From Phymatolithon calcareum (lineage: Eukaryota; Rhodophyta; Florideophyceae; Hapalidiales): a stretch of 64,000 nt of DNA. Below, one piece after another: positions 19,919-30,300 of this stretch. The first letter of the stretch is position 1; every line of letters begins with the position of its first letter. The notes beneath the pieces are model-generated. The model was given only the letters and a program-made list of their open reading frames with translations. It searched no databases and was not told where the DNA came from. Both the position numbers and the translations under genes were made by a program. The stretch lies in contig OZ345352.1 of the NCBI GenBank assembly GCA_977006965.1, positions 372,001 to 436,000 on the forward strand, in the 5' to 3' direction.

Positions 19919-20167
19919 TGTAATCAGTGGTGGTGAAAAGATGAAGGATGGTTTATCTTGAAAAGGGGTGATATCTCTCAAATGAGATGGTGAGATGGTC
20001 TCTACTAAAACTACGAAGGGGGAATTGCTTAAATAGGCATCCCATTGCCTTCCAGCCATGGGATTTTCTGGAAGCCTATTGCGTGGTTCCTGCTCGCAGA
20101 ACTAAGTCGGAATTTAGGTCGCCTATTCCTGCAGCTTCTGGCGCCACTGCATTATTGCGTGTCTACA
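19919..20167 (-). repeat. 5' LTR of the gypsy element
   Basis: 249 bp beginning TGTAGACACGC and ending TGATTACA in the element's orientation. The region just inside it (about 19890-19918) should hold the primer-binding site; I could not match it to a known tRNA end. Confidence 0.9.
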
Positions 20168-20453
20168 GTACCGAACTTCAACATGAATCAACCAGTTCTA
20201 ATGTTGCATTGTTCGCAAGTGTCTAAGTCATACCTCAAAATGCGAAGATCCTTACAACTATTTGCAGCTGCTCCCGGCGTTGTTCAAGTCTGCTACCATT
20301 AGTGGGGGTAATCATGATATGCAATTTGACTCTCTCTTCGCGATTTTATGCCCTTGGGTGAACCTCTTCTTTCAGATTGTTACCCTTTTGCAATGGACTG
20401 CATCACCTTGCGCATAAGGACCTGATCTCTGAAATCTGCCTCATTATTCTAGC

Positions 20454-20648
20454 ATGGCCATAGTCTCTTTTCCCTTATCTTGGTTTGCAAATGAAGCCGA
20501 TTGTAAGGGCATTGACAGGAAGCAAGGACCACATCACGCATTGGAGGTTTGGCTAGATTTGCTACAACTGAGCTACGTCGAAAAGCATCTCGAAACCGTG
20601 GAGCCTGATTTGACTCATGCGCTGCAAAAATCATTTGCGGCTTCGTGA
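20454..20648 (+). CDS. Short ORF upstream of rDNA, unknown
   Basis: 64 codons from ATG, in the 780 bp between the LTR element and the 18S gene. The second half (WLDLLQLSYVEKHLE) looks like a helical, SAM-like fragment, but the match is too short to claim. It may be a gene remnant or chance. Confidence 0.2.
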   Translation: MAIVSFPLSWFANEADCKGIDRKQGPHHALEVWLDLLQLSYVEKHLETVEPDLTHALQKSFAAS

Positions 20649-20671
20649 TTCGAATGAGTGAGAATCACGCA

Positions 20672-20731
20672 CCTGCGTAGGCGATAACGTCCCAGGTGAA
20701 TCTGCGTAGGCGATAACATCTCAGGTTGTTG
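20672..20731 (+). repeat. Two tandem 30-bp repeats upstream of the 18S gene
   Basis: The unit CTGCGTAGGCGATAAC, followed by a TCAGGT-like half, occurs twice with a few changes, about 220-280 bp before the mature 18S start. Its position suggests a spacer or promoter repeat of the rDNA, but no promoter function can be shown. Confidence 0.5.
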
Positions 20732-20951
20732 TGTGTTCTTACTGTGCGAAAGCATTGTTAAACCCAAAGAACAGAAAATGGTTAACGAAATGAGTGTATT
20801 TGCTAACGCAGATACATGGTCTGCAGGGGCTTGATGAAGTCATGCAGTGGTGATAATAAATTTTTCGACAGAAGAGACATAACGAGAAGAAGGCGCTTGA
20901 AAGAGATGTCTGAAACTCGGTTTTTTCGACTGAAAAAAGCGATACAATCGC

Positions 20952-21368
20952 TACCTGGTTGATCCTGCCAGTGGTATATGCTTTTCTCAAAGACTAAGCC
21001 ATGCAAGTCTAAGTATAGGTGATTCTGATGACGAAACTGCGAATGGCTCGGTAAAACAGCAATAATTTCTTCGATGGTAACTTACTATACGGATAACCGT
21101 AGTAATTCTAGAGCTAATGCGTGCCATAAACGCGGGGAAACCCGTGGTGCTAATTAGATAACAACACCAATATATGGTGATTCATAATTTTCTTTCTGAT
21201 CGCTGATAACTCGGCGACGCATCGTTCAAATTTCTGACCTATCAACTTTAGATGGTAAGGTAGTGTCTTACCATGGTGGCAACGGGTAACGGACCGTGGG
21301 TGCGGGACTCCGGAGAGGGAGCCTGAGAAACGGCTACCACATCCAAGGAAGGCAGCAGGCGCGCAAAT
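20952..21368 (+). rRNA. 18S rRNA, 5' part (before insertion)
   Basis: Begins at the universal TACCTGGTTGATCCTGCCAG. It continues through the conserved 5' domain (AAACTGCGAATGGCTC, GATAACCGTAGTAATTCTAG) to GGCAGCAGGCGCGCAAAT, where the insertion interrupts it. Without the insert the gene would be about 1,780 nt, the normal size. The wording of the 5' domain reads as red-algal to me. Confidence 0.95.
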
Positions 21369-22320
21369 ATATAGTTCTGCGAGCTTGCATAGCAGAACGA
21401 TATTTACGGACTTGGGCGTGGAATGTATTTGGATATTGCCGCCAAGTCTTAGGGGGGAGTCTTTTGTGCGTGAATCACACTTCGTGTGCGGATAAGTCAG
21501 AGTGGGGGGAAAGACTCACAATGGATTCTGATTTACCTGGAGGCGTGAGTCTCTAAGGAGTATGGAGTGCACGTACGGATCTCTGGCCAGGAGTTAGTGA
21601 AGAGGGTTTACTGACCCGGTCTCGTGTGTAGCCGCGTTCACGTCGCGACCCCTGTGCACCTTCGGGTGTCTAAGAGCTGCACAATTTCACCAGATGAAGA
21701 CTCATGACGGACGGGGTGGCACCCGACCGATACTTAACTTCTCGGAGACAATGAGCAATGAACATGTACGGAGATGGAGATGTACACATAACGTTGGTAT
21801 TTTTCGCATAAGTCGTAAACCCCTATCGGAATCGTTTAGTCAAAGTTGTAAAGCGCGGTGTCCTGGCATCATGCCCTAGTAGCGACACCTGGCCTCGGGG
21901 AGACCTTTAAGTTTTCTTCTACGCATAACGGCGCAGCTTTTTAAATGATCATAAATTTGTGGAGTGTTTGAGTTCTCATCTTAACTGTGCTATCAGTTCT
22001 GGTTCGTCAATGGAAGTGGTGTTGGAACTCCTTCTCTCGAGGTTGGACTTGGTGACGTGCGAGGCGAATCTGGTAATAACTAGTGAAGTCGACTGGCCTG
22101 TATCGCACTGGAAAGGAACGATCGAATCGGACTCTAACGAGGACGCCGACGTTTACGAGGATGGGTGGGCATATGGGCTTTGAACCCGCTACCTGTTGAC
22201 GGTGTTGTCTATTTAGACTGTGAGTGTCACCTGTGTTAGTTCACAACACTTGCCCTCGTCCCTTAGGGAATGGGACTAGGAGGGGATGCCGTGGGTGAGG
22301 CGCCTCTCCGAAAAATTCAC
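21369..22320 (+). other. Structured leader of the 18S insertion
   Basis: The first bases form a long hairpin (GTTCTGC...GCAGAAC, extended by ATAT/ATAT) that can also pair with the exon AAAT. A second hairpin follows (ACTTGGGCG...CGCCAAGT, 21410-21448). At 21696-21715 is a stretch resembling the conserved P7/P3 segment of group I introns (AGACTCATGACGGACGGGG). At 22275-22322, GGAGGGG pairs with CCTCTCC and GGGTGA with TCACC, in a pseudoknot-like order, just before an A/C-rich run and the Gag-like ORF. CAAGTCTTAG at 21443-21452 is repeated at the exact 3' end (25600-25609). Structure is inferred by eye only. Confidence 0.45.
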
Positions 22321-23477
22321 CTGCTAACAACAACAATCGAAGCAGCAACAGGCTGCTATTGGGAGAGTTTACCGAACTCTTCGCGGGGATGGGAAAAGAT
22401 GGAGATTATATATCGAAGTTTAAAGATGTGGTAAGTAAGAATTTGAAGACTTATGAAACCCGGGGACGTGAGTTCCGTACCGGTATGATTGAGTTTTTGA
22501 ATTCGAAACTGGATGCTTCGCGCACTGTGCCACTGCGATGCGATACTAACGATTTATGGGAGGTATTTACTAACGTGGTCGCCGGCAATTTATCGGCACC
22601 CGTAAGTAGTGGAAGTGAATACGATGACACTGAGCTGGAGGACGCGCGTAACGGTGATGCTAACAATCCGAAAAATGCAGATGCAGATGCCTCCGAATAG
22701 GGAATAGGGAATAGCGGAGGGCCATCCAACGCCGGGCCCTCTCGCAAAACCAAAACGCGCAAATCCAAAACCAGGGCGGGCCCATCCAACGCGGGCCCGT
22801 TGCGAGGACACAAAAAGAAAAAGAACTCTAAAAGAGGCCAGCCAAAGAGAGTTCAACTAGCGGAAAGCGAAAGCGACGACAGCGGCGATAGCGACAGCAG
22901 CGAAGCGACACCGAACGTAGCCGATCTTGCGCAACAGATCAAGGTCCTTACTAACATGATAACCGGCGGCAATCCACCACGCGGCAGGCGGACCTTTATC
23001 GAGAAAGCGAGAGCGCGTCAGAGGGGCAATCCAGACTCCAGCGATGATAGCTCCTCTGACGACGTAGACAGTTATGACGAACAAAGCCGGAAAAGCGAAC
23101 GAAAGGGACGAAAGCATCAGAAACAGAGGCGCAAAAAGAAAGAATCTGATGACAGTTCCTTCGATAATTCCAGCAGTTCTGATGACTCAACCGATTCAGA
23201 CTACAAGAAACGTGATCGATCGTCGCGAAGGAAGCAGATGAAGCGGCGAGAAAAGCGGAAAATGGGAAAGTTCTGGAAAAAAAAGAAGAGGAGCCGTACC
23301 ATTTCAACCTACCCTTATAGAAGAGGGTCACCGACGAAAGATTGCAATACTACTTCAGTCGCACTAAAACTGTCACCGATTTCGTGCGAACCCATGACTT
23401 TAAGACCGATCGGAACAAATATGAGAGCGAATCTATTGCAGCTGCCGTTGATTTGCTCATATCCGACCTCGGTATGA
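22299..23477 (+). pseudogene. Gag-like charged protein of the 18S insertion
   Basis: One frame open from 22299, with a single in-frame TAG at 22698-22700 and no obvious ATG before about 22389. The first part (about 130 codons) is acidic at its end. The second is strongly mixed-charge: Lys/Arg-rich blocks alternate with Ser/Asp runs (SDDSS, SSSSDD), ending in a KKKK/RKQMKRREKRK basic region. The composition fits a nucleic-acid-binding capsid-type protein of a retroelement or a nuclear phase-separating protein. Protein-like sequence shifts to another frame at about 23320. Confidence 0.55.
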
Positions 23478-23728
23478 GAAAGGCGAGGAAAAGCGATGCC
23501 GTGGAAGTCCTACTGCGTCGATTAGCGAAAGTCGAGCTGGCTGACCGTACCGGAAAGTGGGAAGTTGCTGCCCACATGTTTGAGGATCGAAAGGAGGAAG
23601 GTGGGGTGGCCAGCCGCAAATTACGTGCCGCCCGCCGCGCAGCGCGACTCGAGCGCGAGCTTATGAAGCCCCTAGGAAAGAACCCCGACACAAAGAAAGA
23701 GGGGGCTGCTGGGGCTCGCAAAAATTAG
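23342..23728 (+). pseudogene. Continuation of the Gag-like protein in a second frame
   Basis: 128 codons beginning with TTG; the frame opens at 23321 after a TAG. Predicted helical, with an Arg/Ala-rich end. It most likely is the C-terminal half of the Gag-like protein displaced by an indel near 23320. No zinc knuckle is present. Confidence 0.45.
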
Positions 23729-23738
23729 TAGAACAAAA

Positions 23739-24420
23739 ATGAAAAGATTTGTTACCGATGACCGACGTGAGTTATTCCCCCTACCGATCAGGGGAATTAA
23801 TGGCAGGACGAGTGGAAAAGGGCCTCGCCATAAGTCACGAATATGTCAAGAAAATGCCATACTGACGACCACTGCGCACGTACTAACCTGTCTCAATGCC
23901 CTCTCCAGGGGGCAGGTCGCCAGCATGGATGTACCCCTACTTTTCGACGACAAACTCAACACCAGTCAATCGGACATATGTTCTTCAGTGAGTGATTCAT
24001 GCGACCGGAAGTTCCGCCGGCAACTATTGTCACGTGCGGACCGATGGGTGACAACGAGAGTACCACCAGAAAGCTCTACCTATTTAGCTGAGCGTTGTCA
24101 AAACGAAGACTTGGATGGAGGCCTCAAAATTATCGCTGCCTTCTCACGGACTGGCAGAAAACGTCGAGCTGCTTGACGCCCTGCCACCGGAACTTGTTAT
24201 GAAAGGTACACCTGAGAATGTTATAAAAGACCCAATGGGTCTTAAGTGGTTTTTACGCAACAAATTGAACTTTGGAAAAAGGTTGGTAACTGGGGTTGAA
24301 AATCAGGCGCTCATTGGGGCGCAACAGAAAGGAAGATCGAATATCTTGCAGACAAGTGGCAGCTCTTACGTTGGCCGGAGACTTACATATAAAGTGCTTA
24401 TATATCAGAAGCGAGTCTAA
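23739..24420 (+). pseudogene. Two short unknown ORFs between Gag-like and recombinase
   Basis: ORFs 23739-24176 and 24115-24420 overlap in different frames. The first begins with ATG and is Arg-rich at its end. The second contains LLDALPPELV and GLKWFLRNKL. The space (under 700 bp) is too small for reverse transcriptase plus RNase H, and none of their motifs is seen. They may be Gag end or recombinase N-terminal linker. Confidence 0.3.
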
Positions 24421-24581
24421 ACCCGCTGATGAACCGTCCTGGACGGTATGAGCTACTAGCTTTCCGAGTCGACAAGAGCACCAAAAACCAATACGACCGT
24501 GGCCTGGCAGCCTTCATCAAATACTAGGAGGAAAAAGGGCTTGATTCATTTACCGATTTATCAAAAACTGAGGGGTACTTA

Positions 24582-25385
24582 ATGGACTTCTCGGTTCATA
24601 CGTATCATACTCGGAACAAGCAAGGACGACAACAAGTTGTCAATGCAATGTTAGCTGTTGAGCTGTACTTTCCAACGTTGCGGGGCAAAATGCAGGACCT
24701 TCGCGCCTCTCTCGAGGGGTGGGCAAAACATGTTCCTGTAAAGGCCCGTACAGTTATATCCGAACAATTGGCGAATGCGATCGCCTATGAACTCTTAAAA
24801 CAAGGCCGTCCAGACATGGCTACGGCAATATTGGTCATATTTGATTGCTACTTACGATCTGCAGATGCCTCGAATGCGAGGTTTCAAGACTTCATCTTTC
24901 TCGATCCGCCCCAGGGTCCCAACCAAAACTTCTATGGCGTATTGACGCTACCAAAAACCAAGCGTGGAACCAACCAATCAGTGTTCGTTCGTGTACTACT
25001 AAATGCCGAGTTACTTCGACGGCAGCAAGTCATTCGATCAAAGAATGGAACACAAAACGACAACAAGCTGTTCCGATTCTCAATGGCAACACTACGAAAA
25101 CGAATGAACTCGATTTTGGAAACATTCAACATTGACATTGGAGATACTAAACTACATGGACTTCGTTACGGAGGCGCAACCACGGATCGTATTCACGGTC
25201 GACTGACGCGTGATGAAATTCAACTTCGTGGACGATGGGCGTCACCAAAGTCTATGCAACAATACCTTCAACCCGATCAGGTTCACCATCAACCTCAAAA
25301 CATTTCCCCTCAACTCCGACGTCGTTTCGAACGGCGGTTAGCGCAACGATATAAGCTTTTCAACGTTTCGCCACCACCAGAGTAA
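24582..25385 (+). CDS. Tyrosine recombinase of the 18S insertion
   Basis: 267 codons from ATG. The catalytic set is visible: first Arg in YLRSADA (residues about 90-95), a Lys-containing beta-hairpin (LPKTKRG), HGLR giving His and second Arg, RGRW giving the His/Trp position, and the nucleophile Tyr in MQQYLQ. The arrangement LRYGGAT...RGRWAS matches recombinases of DIRS-like elements in algae and other protists. It would integrate or excise a DNA circle through a covalent Tyr-DNA intermediate. In the same frame upstream, a core-binding domain (KNQYDRGLAAFIKY) is separated by one TAG at 24525-24527, so the N-terminus is broken here. Confidence 0.85.
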   Translation: MDFSVHTYHTRNKQGRQQVVNAMLAVELYFPTLRGKMQDLRASLEGWAKHVPVKARTVISEQLANAIAYELLKQGRPDMATAILVIFDCYLRSADASNARFQDFIFLDPPQGPNQNFYGVLTLPKTKRGTNQSVFVRVLLNAELLRRQQVIRSKNGTQNDNKLFRFSMATLRKRMNSILETFNIDIGDTKLHGLRYGGATTDRIHGRLTRDEIQLRGRWASPKSMQQYLQPDQVHHQPQNISPQLRRRFERRLAQRYKLFNVSPPPE

Positions 25386-25610
25386 AGGGGTGGCGGAGGC
25401 GATTCACCAAGGCCGAACCGAGACCAACGCGAACGCATTTGCTATGGGAGCTCTCATACTACATGGGACTCTATGAGTGGATGTGGTCATGCGCGGGGCT
25501 GAGTGTGTAAGCAGTTTAGCTTAGATTGAAGAAAGGAATCTTCCCCCCTTACCTGCGACGACTATAGTACTGGCATATAAATACAAATCTTTTCAAAAAC
25601 AAGTCTTAGA
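25386..25610 (+). other. 3' tail of the 18S insertion
   Basis: No ORF. It has a short pyrimidine/purine hairpin (GGAATCTTCCCCCC region, about 25540-25555) and ends in CAAGTCTTAGA before AAAT. The terminal decamer is shared with the leader at 21443-21452. Confidence 0.4.
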
Positions 25611-25614
25611 AAAT

Positions 25615-26282
25615 TACCCAATCCGGACTCCGGGAGGTAGTGACAAGAAATATCAATAGGGGAACCTACGGTTCTTCTAATTGGAATGAGAACAAGCTAA
25701 ACAGCTTATCGAGAATCCAGCAGAGGGCAAGTCTGGTGCCAGCAGCCGCGGTAATTCCAGCTCTGTAAGCGTATACTAAAGTTGTTGCAGTTAAAACGCT
25801 CGTAGTCGGATTTTGGTAGTTCCGGAGGTGTGCGCGTCGTGCGCGCACTTCGCAGGGGCTGCTTTTCTGGGTATGCGTGACATGAGGCAACTTTATTGTT
25901 GAACGTGTTATGCGACCACCTTTTACTGTGAAAAAATTAGAGTGTTCAAAGCAGGCATTTGTCGTGAATACATTAGCATGGAATAATAGAATATGACTTG
26001 GTTCTATTTTGTTGGTTTGTTGGATCAGAGTAATGATAAAGAGGGACAGTTGGGGGCATTTGTATTCCGGAGCTAGAGGTGAAATTCTTAGATTTCCGGA
26101 AGACAAACAGCTGCGAAAGCGTCTGCCAAGGATGTTTTCATTGATCAAGAACGAAAGTAAGGGGATCGAAGACGGTCAGATACCGTCGTAGTCTTTACTA
26201 TAAACGATGAGGACTGGGGATCGGGCGAGGAATTGCGATGACCCGCCCGGCACCCTCCGGGAAACCAAAGTGTTTGCTTTCT

Positions 26283-26333
<51 letters not shown>

Positions 26334-26790
26334 TCACCGGGTGTGGAGCCTGCGGCTTAATTTGACTCAACACGGGAAAACTTACCAGGTCAGGACATAG
26401 TGAGGATTGCCAGATTGAGAGCTCTTTCTTGATTCTATGGTTGGTGGTGCATGGCCGTTCTTAGTTGGTGGAGTGATTTGTCTGGTTAATTCCGTTAACG
26501 AGCGAGACCTGGGCGTGCTAAATTGGGGGTACTTCTGTTTTTGGTAGTACGTTACCTCTTCTTAGACGGACTGCGGGCGTCCAGCCCGCGGAAGCTCCAG
26601 GCAATAACAGGTCTGAGATGCCCTTAGATGTTCTGGGCCGCACGCGTGCTACACTGAGTGGATCAGCGGGTCGGGTTGCACGAAAGTGTTTCCTAATCTT
26701 GAAATCCGCTCGTGGTGGGGATTGAGGGTCGCAATTTTCCCTCATGAACGAGGAATACCTTGTAAGCGTGGGTCATCATCCCGCGCCGAA

Positions 26791-26837
<47 letters not shown>

Positions 26838-26906
26838 GTGGTCCGGTGAGGCTTTGGGATTGCTGCGGAGGGAGCGTTTCGCTCGTTCTGCGGCGAGAAC
26901 TCAGTC

Positions 26907-26948
<42 letters not shown>

Positions 26949-26977
26949 TCGTAGGTGAACCTGCGGAAGGATCATTC
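25615..26977 (+). rRNA. 18S rRNA, 3' part (after insertion)
   Basis: Runs from TACCCAATCC through GTGCCAGCAGCCGCGGTAA, the GAAACTTAAAGGAATTGACGG box, TTTGTACACACCGCCCGTCG and the terminal AACCTGCGGAAGGATCATT. All universal landmarks are intact, so the rRNA itself could function if the insertion were removed from RNA or DNA. Confidence 0.95.
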
Positions 26978-27178
26978 AAGTCTGTGAAGTAGAACCTATC
27001 ATTCTACCTATCATTTTATTAACCGCGGTGTCTTCTTTTTTATTAGCACGCATTTAACTGGGGTCCTGGTAGAGGTCAGGGATTCTGGGAGTGGGGGCAA
27101 CTCTTCTCTATGCAGTGTTGACTGATAACAACCAACAACAACAACCAAAAAAAGTTCAAATCTAAATAACAAAATTAT
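26978..27178 (+). other. ITS1
   Basis: About 200 bp between 18S and 5.8S. AT-rich second half with a CAACAAC run at 27131-27145. No gene. Confidence 0.8.
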
Positions 27179-27335
27179 TATACAACCCATGACGGGGGAT
27201 GTCTTGGCTTCCACATCGATGAAGAGCGTAGAAAAATGCGATATGTATTTCGATTTGCATAACTCGTGAGTCATTGAATCTTTGAACGCAAGTGGCGCTC
27301 GCGGGAAATCCTGCGAGCACGGCTGTTTGAGTGTC
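27179..27335 (+). rRNA. 5.8S rRNA
   Basis: About 157 nt. Landmarks are ATGTCTTGG, CACATCGATGAAGA, TGCGATATGTATTTCG, GTGAGTCATTGAATCTTTG and a terminal GTTTGAGTGTC. The ends are placed by analogy and could shift by a few bases. Confidence 0.9.
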
Positions 27336-28083
27336 AGCACAAAAACTAAAACAATCGATTTCGAATATTTGCTTTGGCGAATATCTATTTGCCAGTATCT
27401 GGGTGTTTTTTCCGACGAGTATGCCTTGTGCAGAAAGTTGGTCACCTGAAATAATAAGCTTGGTGGGGCTTCGGACTCGCCAATCTTAATGCTAGTAGCA
27501 TGTCCATTTGGTGTGATTGTGGTGGGGAGGGGTTGATGGGATTCGCTCCTGTCCTCTTTTCTGCTAGAGGGGTCGATATCGGTGGTGTGGGGTTGACGGG
27601 ATTCGCTCCTTCCTCCTTTCTACTGAAGTCCTCCTCAGGATGTGCGAATGCGTGTGAGTAGCCTGTTTGTCTGGTGTCGACTCTGGCGGCGAGGGGTTGA
27701 TGGGATTCGCTCCTGTCCTCTTTGCTGGTGGGGTGGTCTATTCTGGTGATGTCGTTTTGGTGTGACTCTGGAGGTGAGAGGTTGATGGGATTCGCTCCTG
27801 TCCTTTTTACTACCGGGGTGGAGGTGACCAATTTGACGGGAAGGGTTGATGGATTCGCTCCGTCCTCTTTATTACTAGAGTGGAATGATGCTGGTGGTGA
27901 GAGGTTGATGGGATTCGCTCCTGTCCTTTTTGCTACTGGCGTCCTCCTGTACGCACTCCAAAGGTGTGGTTGAGACAGCTGCTGTGAAGTAAAATACCTC
28001 TGAACAGTTGCAGTTTCCTATATCTATTTGGTCGTTAGTCGTTCTGGGGTGTGCGCACTTAGGACGTGTGAAAGCAACATGTT
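27336..28083 (+). other. ITS2
   Basis: About 750 bp, long for ITS2, because it has been expanded by a minisatellite (27515-27935). The start of 28S follows at about 28084. Confidence 0.8.
27515..27935 (+). repeat. ITS2 minisatellite, about six units
   Basis: GGTTGATGGGATTCGCTCC, followed by a TGTCCTCTTT-like run, is repeated about six times at irregular spacing of roughly 50-110 bp. Small changes occur (GACGG for GATGG; TCCGTCC for TCCTGTCC). The units are more alike than the DNA between them. Confidence 0.8.
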
Positions 28084-28931
28084 TTTGGATCTCAAATCAG
28101 ACGAGACTACCCGCTGAATTTAAGCATTTTATGAAGCGGAGGAAAAGAAACAAACTAGGATTCCCTCAGTAGCGGCGAGCGAAGTGGGAATAGACCGAGA
28201 TGAAAATCCCCATGGGGGAATTGTAGTCGGACAGCTTTGAGAGGTCAGTGTGGGTAAGTCGCATGGAATTGCGTACCGTGGAGGGTGAGAGACCCGTCCA
28301 GCTCACACAGGACTATCTCGTACGAGGCTGTTTCAACCGAGTCGGGTAGCTTGAGAATGCTGATCTAATTGGTGGTAAACTTCATCAAAGTCTAAATTCT
28401 AGTGGAAGACCTATAGCGAACAAGTACCGTGAGGGAAAGATGGAAAGCACTTTGAAAAGAGGGTGAAAAGCACCTGAAACCGTCATGGGGGAAGCGGATT
28501 GCGTGATTGTTGCATGGTACTCGTTCAGCTTCCTTTTGGGAGTGTATTCGGTACTAGCAGAGCTGGTGTGGCTGTTCGACTTTGGATTTTGCAAAGTTGG
28601 GTGGTGAGGGCTCCCTTTTGTTCGGCGAAGACATCGGCTAAATGACGCGACCCGACCCGTCTTGAAACACGGACCAAGGAGTCTAGCACTACTGCGAGTC
28701 GAAGCGTTTGGAAACCCAAGGGCGAAGTGAAAGCAAAATTATAAAATCTGATACAGATTGGGGAGGTGTGGCGTCGATGACAAAATATCCTACCCTGAGC
28801 AGTTGTGGTGGGACCCGAAAGATGGTGAACTATGCTGGAGTAGGGCAAAGCCAGAGGAAACTCTGGTGGAGGCTCGTAGCGGTGCTGACGTGCAAATCGC
28901 TCGTCGAACTTGAGTATAGGGGCGAAATACT

Positions 28932-28969
<38 letters not shown>

Positions 28970-30225
28970 TCTCAGGATAGCGGCCAACGATGTGGGTTGT
29001 TTTGTGTGGTAAAGCGAATGATTAGCGTATTTGGGGGTGTAATGCCTTCAGTCGATTCTCAAACTTTAAATACGCAAGAAAGAGGTGGTTGCTTGGTTGA
29101 ACCTCTCTAAATGAAAACGTTGGCCATGTGGGCCGCTTTTGGTAAGCAGAACTGGCGATACGGGATGAACCGTAAGTGAAGTTAAGGCGTCAAATTGATC
29201 GCTTGTAGACCCCACAAAAGGTGTTGGTTCATCCAGACAGCAGGACGGTGGCCATGGAAGTCGGAATCCGCTAAGGAGTGTGTAACATCTCACCTGCCGA
29301 ATGAACTAGCCCTGAAAATGGATGACGCTGAAGCGGTCCGCCGACACTTCGCCGTTTGGGTAAACACGGCCTAAATGAGTAGGAGGGCGTGGGGGTCGTG
29401 AAGAAGGTCGAGACGCGAGTCTGACTGAAACGGCCCCTAGTGCAAATCTTGGTGGTAGTAGCAAATATTCAAGCGAGATCCTGGAAGGGCGAAGCGGGGA
29501 AGGGTTCCACGCGAACATTGATTGGGCGTGGGTGAGTCGTTCCTAAGCCAGATGGTAATCGTTTTCGATTGGCGAAAGGGAAGCTGGTTAAAATTCCGGT
29601 ACACGGATGTGGAAGCGGTGACGCAAATTGAGATGAAGACGTCAGTGATGGCACTAGGCAGAGTTATCTTTTCTGTTTAGCCTCTGAGATGTATAGTGTG
29701 GAATTCGATTATCGGGAGAAACACGCGCCGAAGGGAAGAGCGTCGGGGCATCCCCGGCGTCTAGTACGCCATCAATGACCCTTGAAAATTCATCTGCAAT
29801 TAAATTTCACGCCGTGGCGTACCGATAACCGCATCAGGTCACCAAGGTGAACAGCCTCTGCTCAATATGAACAATGCAGGTAAGGGAAGTCGGCAAAATA
29901 GACCCGTAACTTTGGGAAAAGGGTTGGCTCTAGTGGGGTGGGGGATTTTAAAATGGGTTCTAAGGTTCTGGCAGGTCGGAGGATGGACTGGGCTAGTCTG
30001 GGCAACCGGTATTGGCTTGGTCTGACCACCTTCTCGTTGGGGCTTTGGGGTCCGCCTTCAGCATGGTCCAGACTAGAACTGCAACGGGCAAAGGGAATCC
30101 GACTGTTTAATTAAAGCAAAGCATTGTGATGGCCGAGGACGGTGAAGACGCAATGTGATTTCTGCTCAGTGCTCTGAATGTCAAAGTGGAGAGATTCAAA
30201 CAAGCGCGGGTAAACAGCGGGAGTT

Positions 30226-30300
<75 letters not shown>

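Larger units (their letters stand above)
14978..20167 (-). mobile_element. Ty3/gypsy LTR retrotransposon with chromodomain-like end, almost complete
   Basis: A 5,190-bp element read on the minus strand. It has 249-bp LTRs at both ends that start TG and finish CA, and a 4-bp target duplication GTAC (14974-14977 and 20168-20171). Contents in order are Gag, protease, RT, RNase H, integrase and a chromodomain-like C-terminus. LTRs differ at only a handful of bases, so insertion is recent. Pol is one continuous frame broken only by two stop codons; Gag is in a different frame. Confidence 0.95.
21369..25614 (+). mobile_element. 4.25 kb insertion in 18S rRNA carrying a tyrosine recombinase
   Basis: The insertion lies between GCGCAAAT and TACCCAATCC, which are adjacent in normal 18S. 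AAAT occurs at both junctions (21365-21368 and 25611-25614), either a 4-bp target duplication or a recombination core. Contents: about 930 bp of leader with strong local hairpins; a charged Gag-like ORF; two short unknown ORFs; a tyrosine recombinase; and a 225-bp tail. No reverse transcriptase or RNase H motif is visible. The best reading is a DIRS/Ngaro-derived or Crypton-like element targeting rDNA; a giant intron is the alternative. ORFs carry stops and frameshifts, so this copy looks dead. Confidence 0.85.

Noticed and set aside
21369-25614. The 18S insertion as a canonical self-splicing group I intron
   Set aside because: A P7/P3-like stretch is present, but no matching P3 5' strand was found, the last intron base is not G with exact exon joining, and no U-G pair sits at the 5' junction. 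AAAT at both ends fits integration better. Kept as a hypothesis only.
30231-30250. R2-type insertion in 28S
   Set aside because: The R2 target region is uninterrupted. The 28S break is about 240 bp downstream and no reverse transcriptase follows it.
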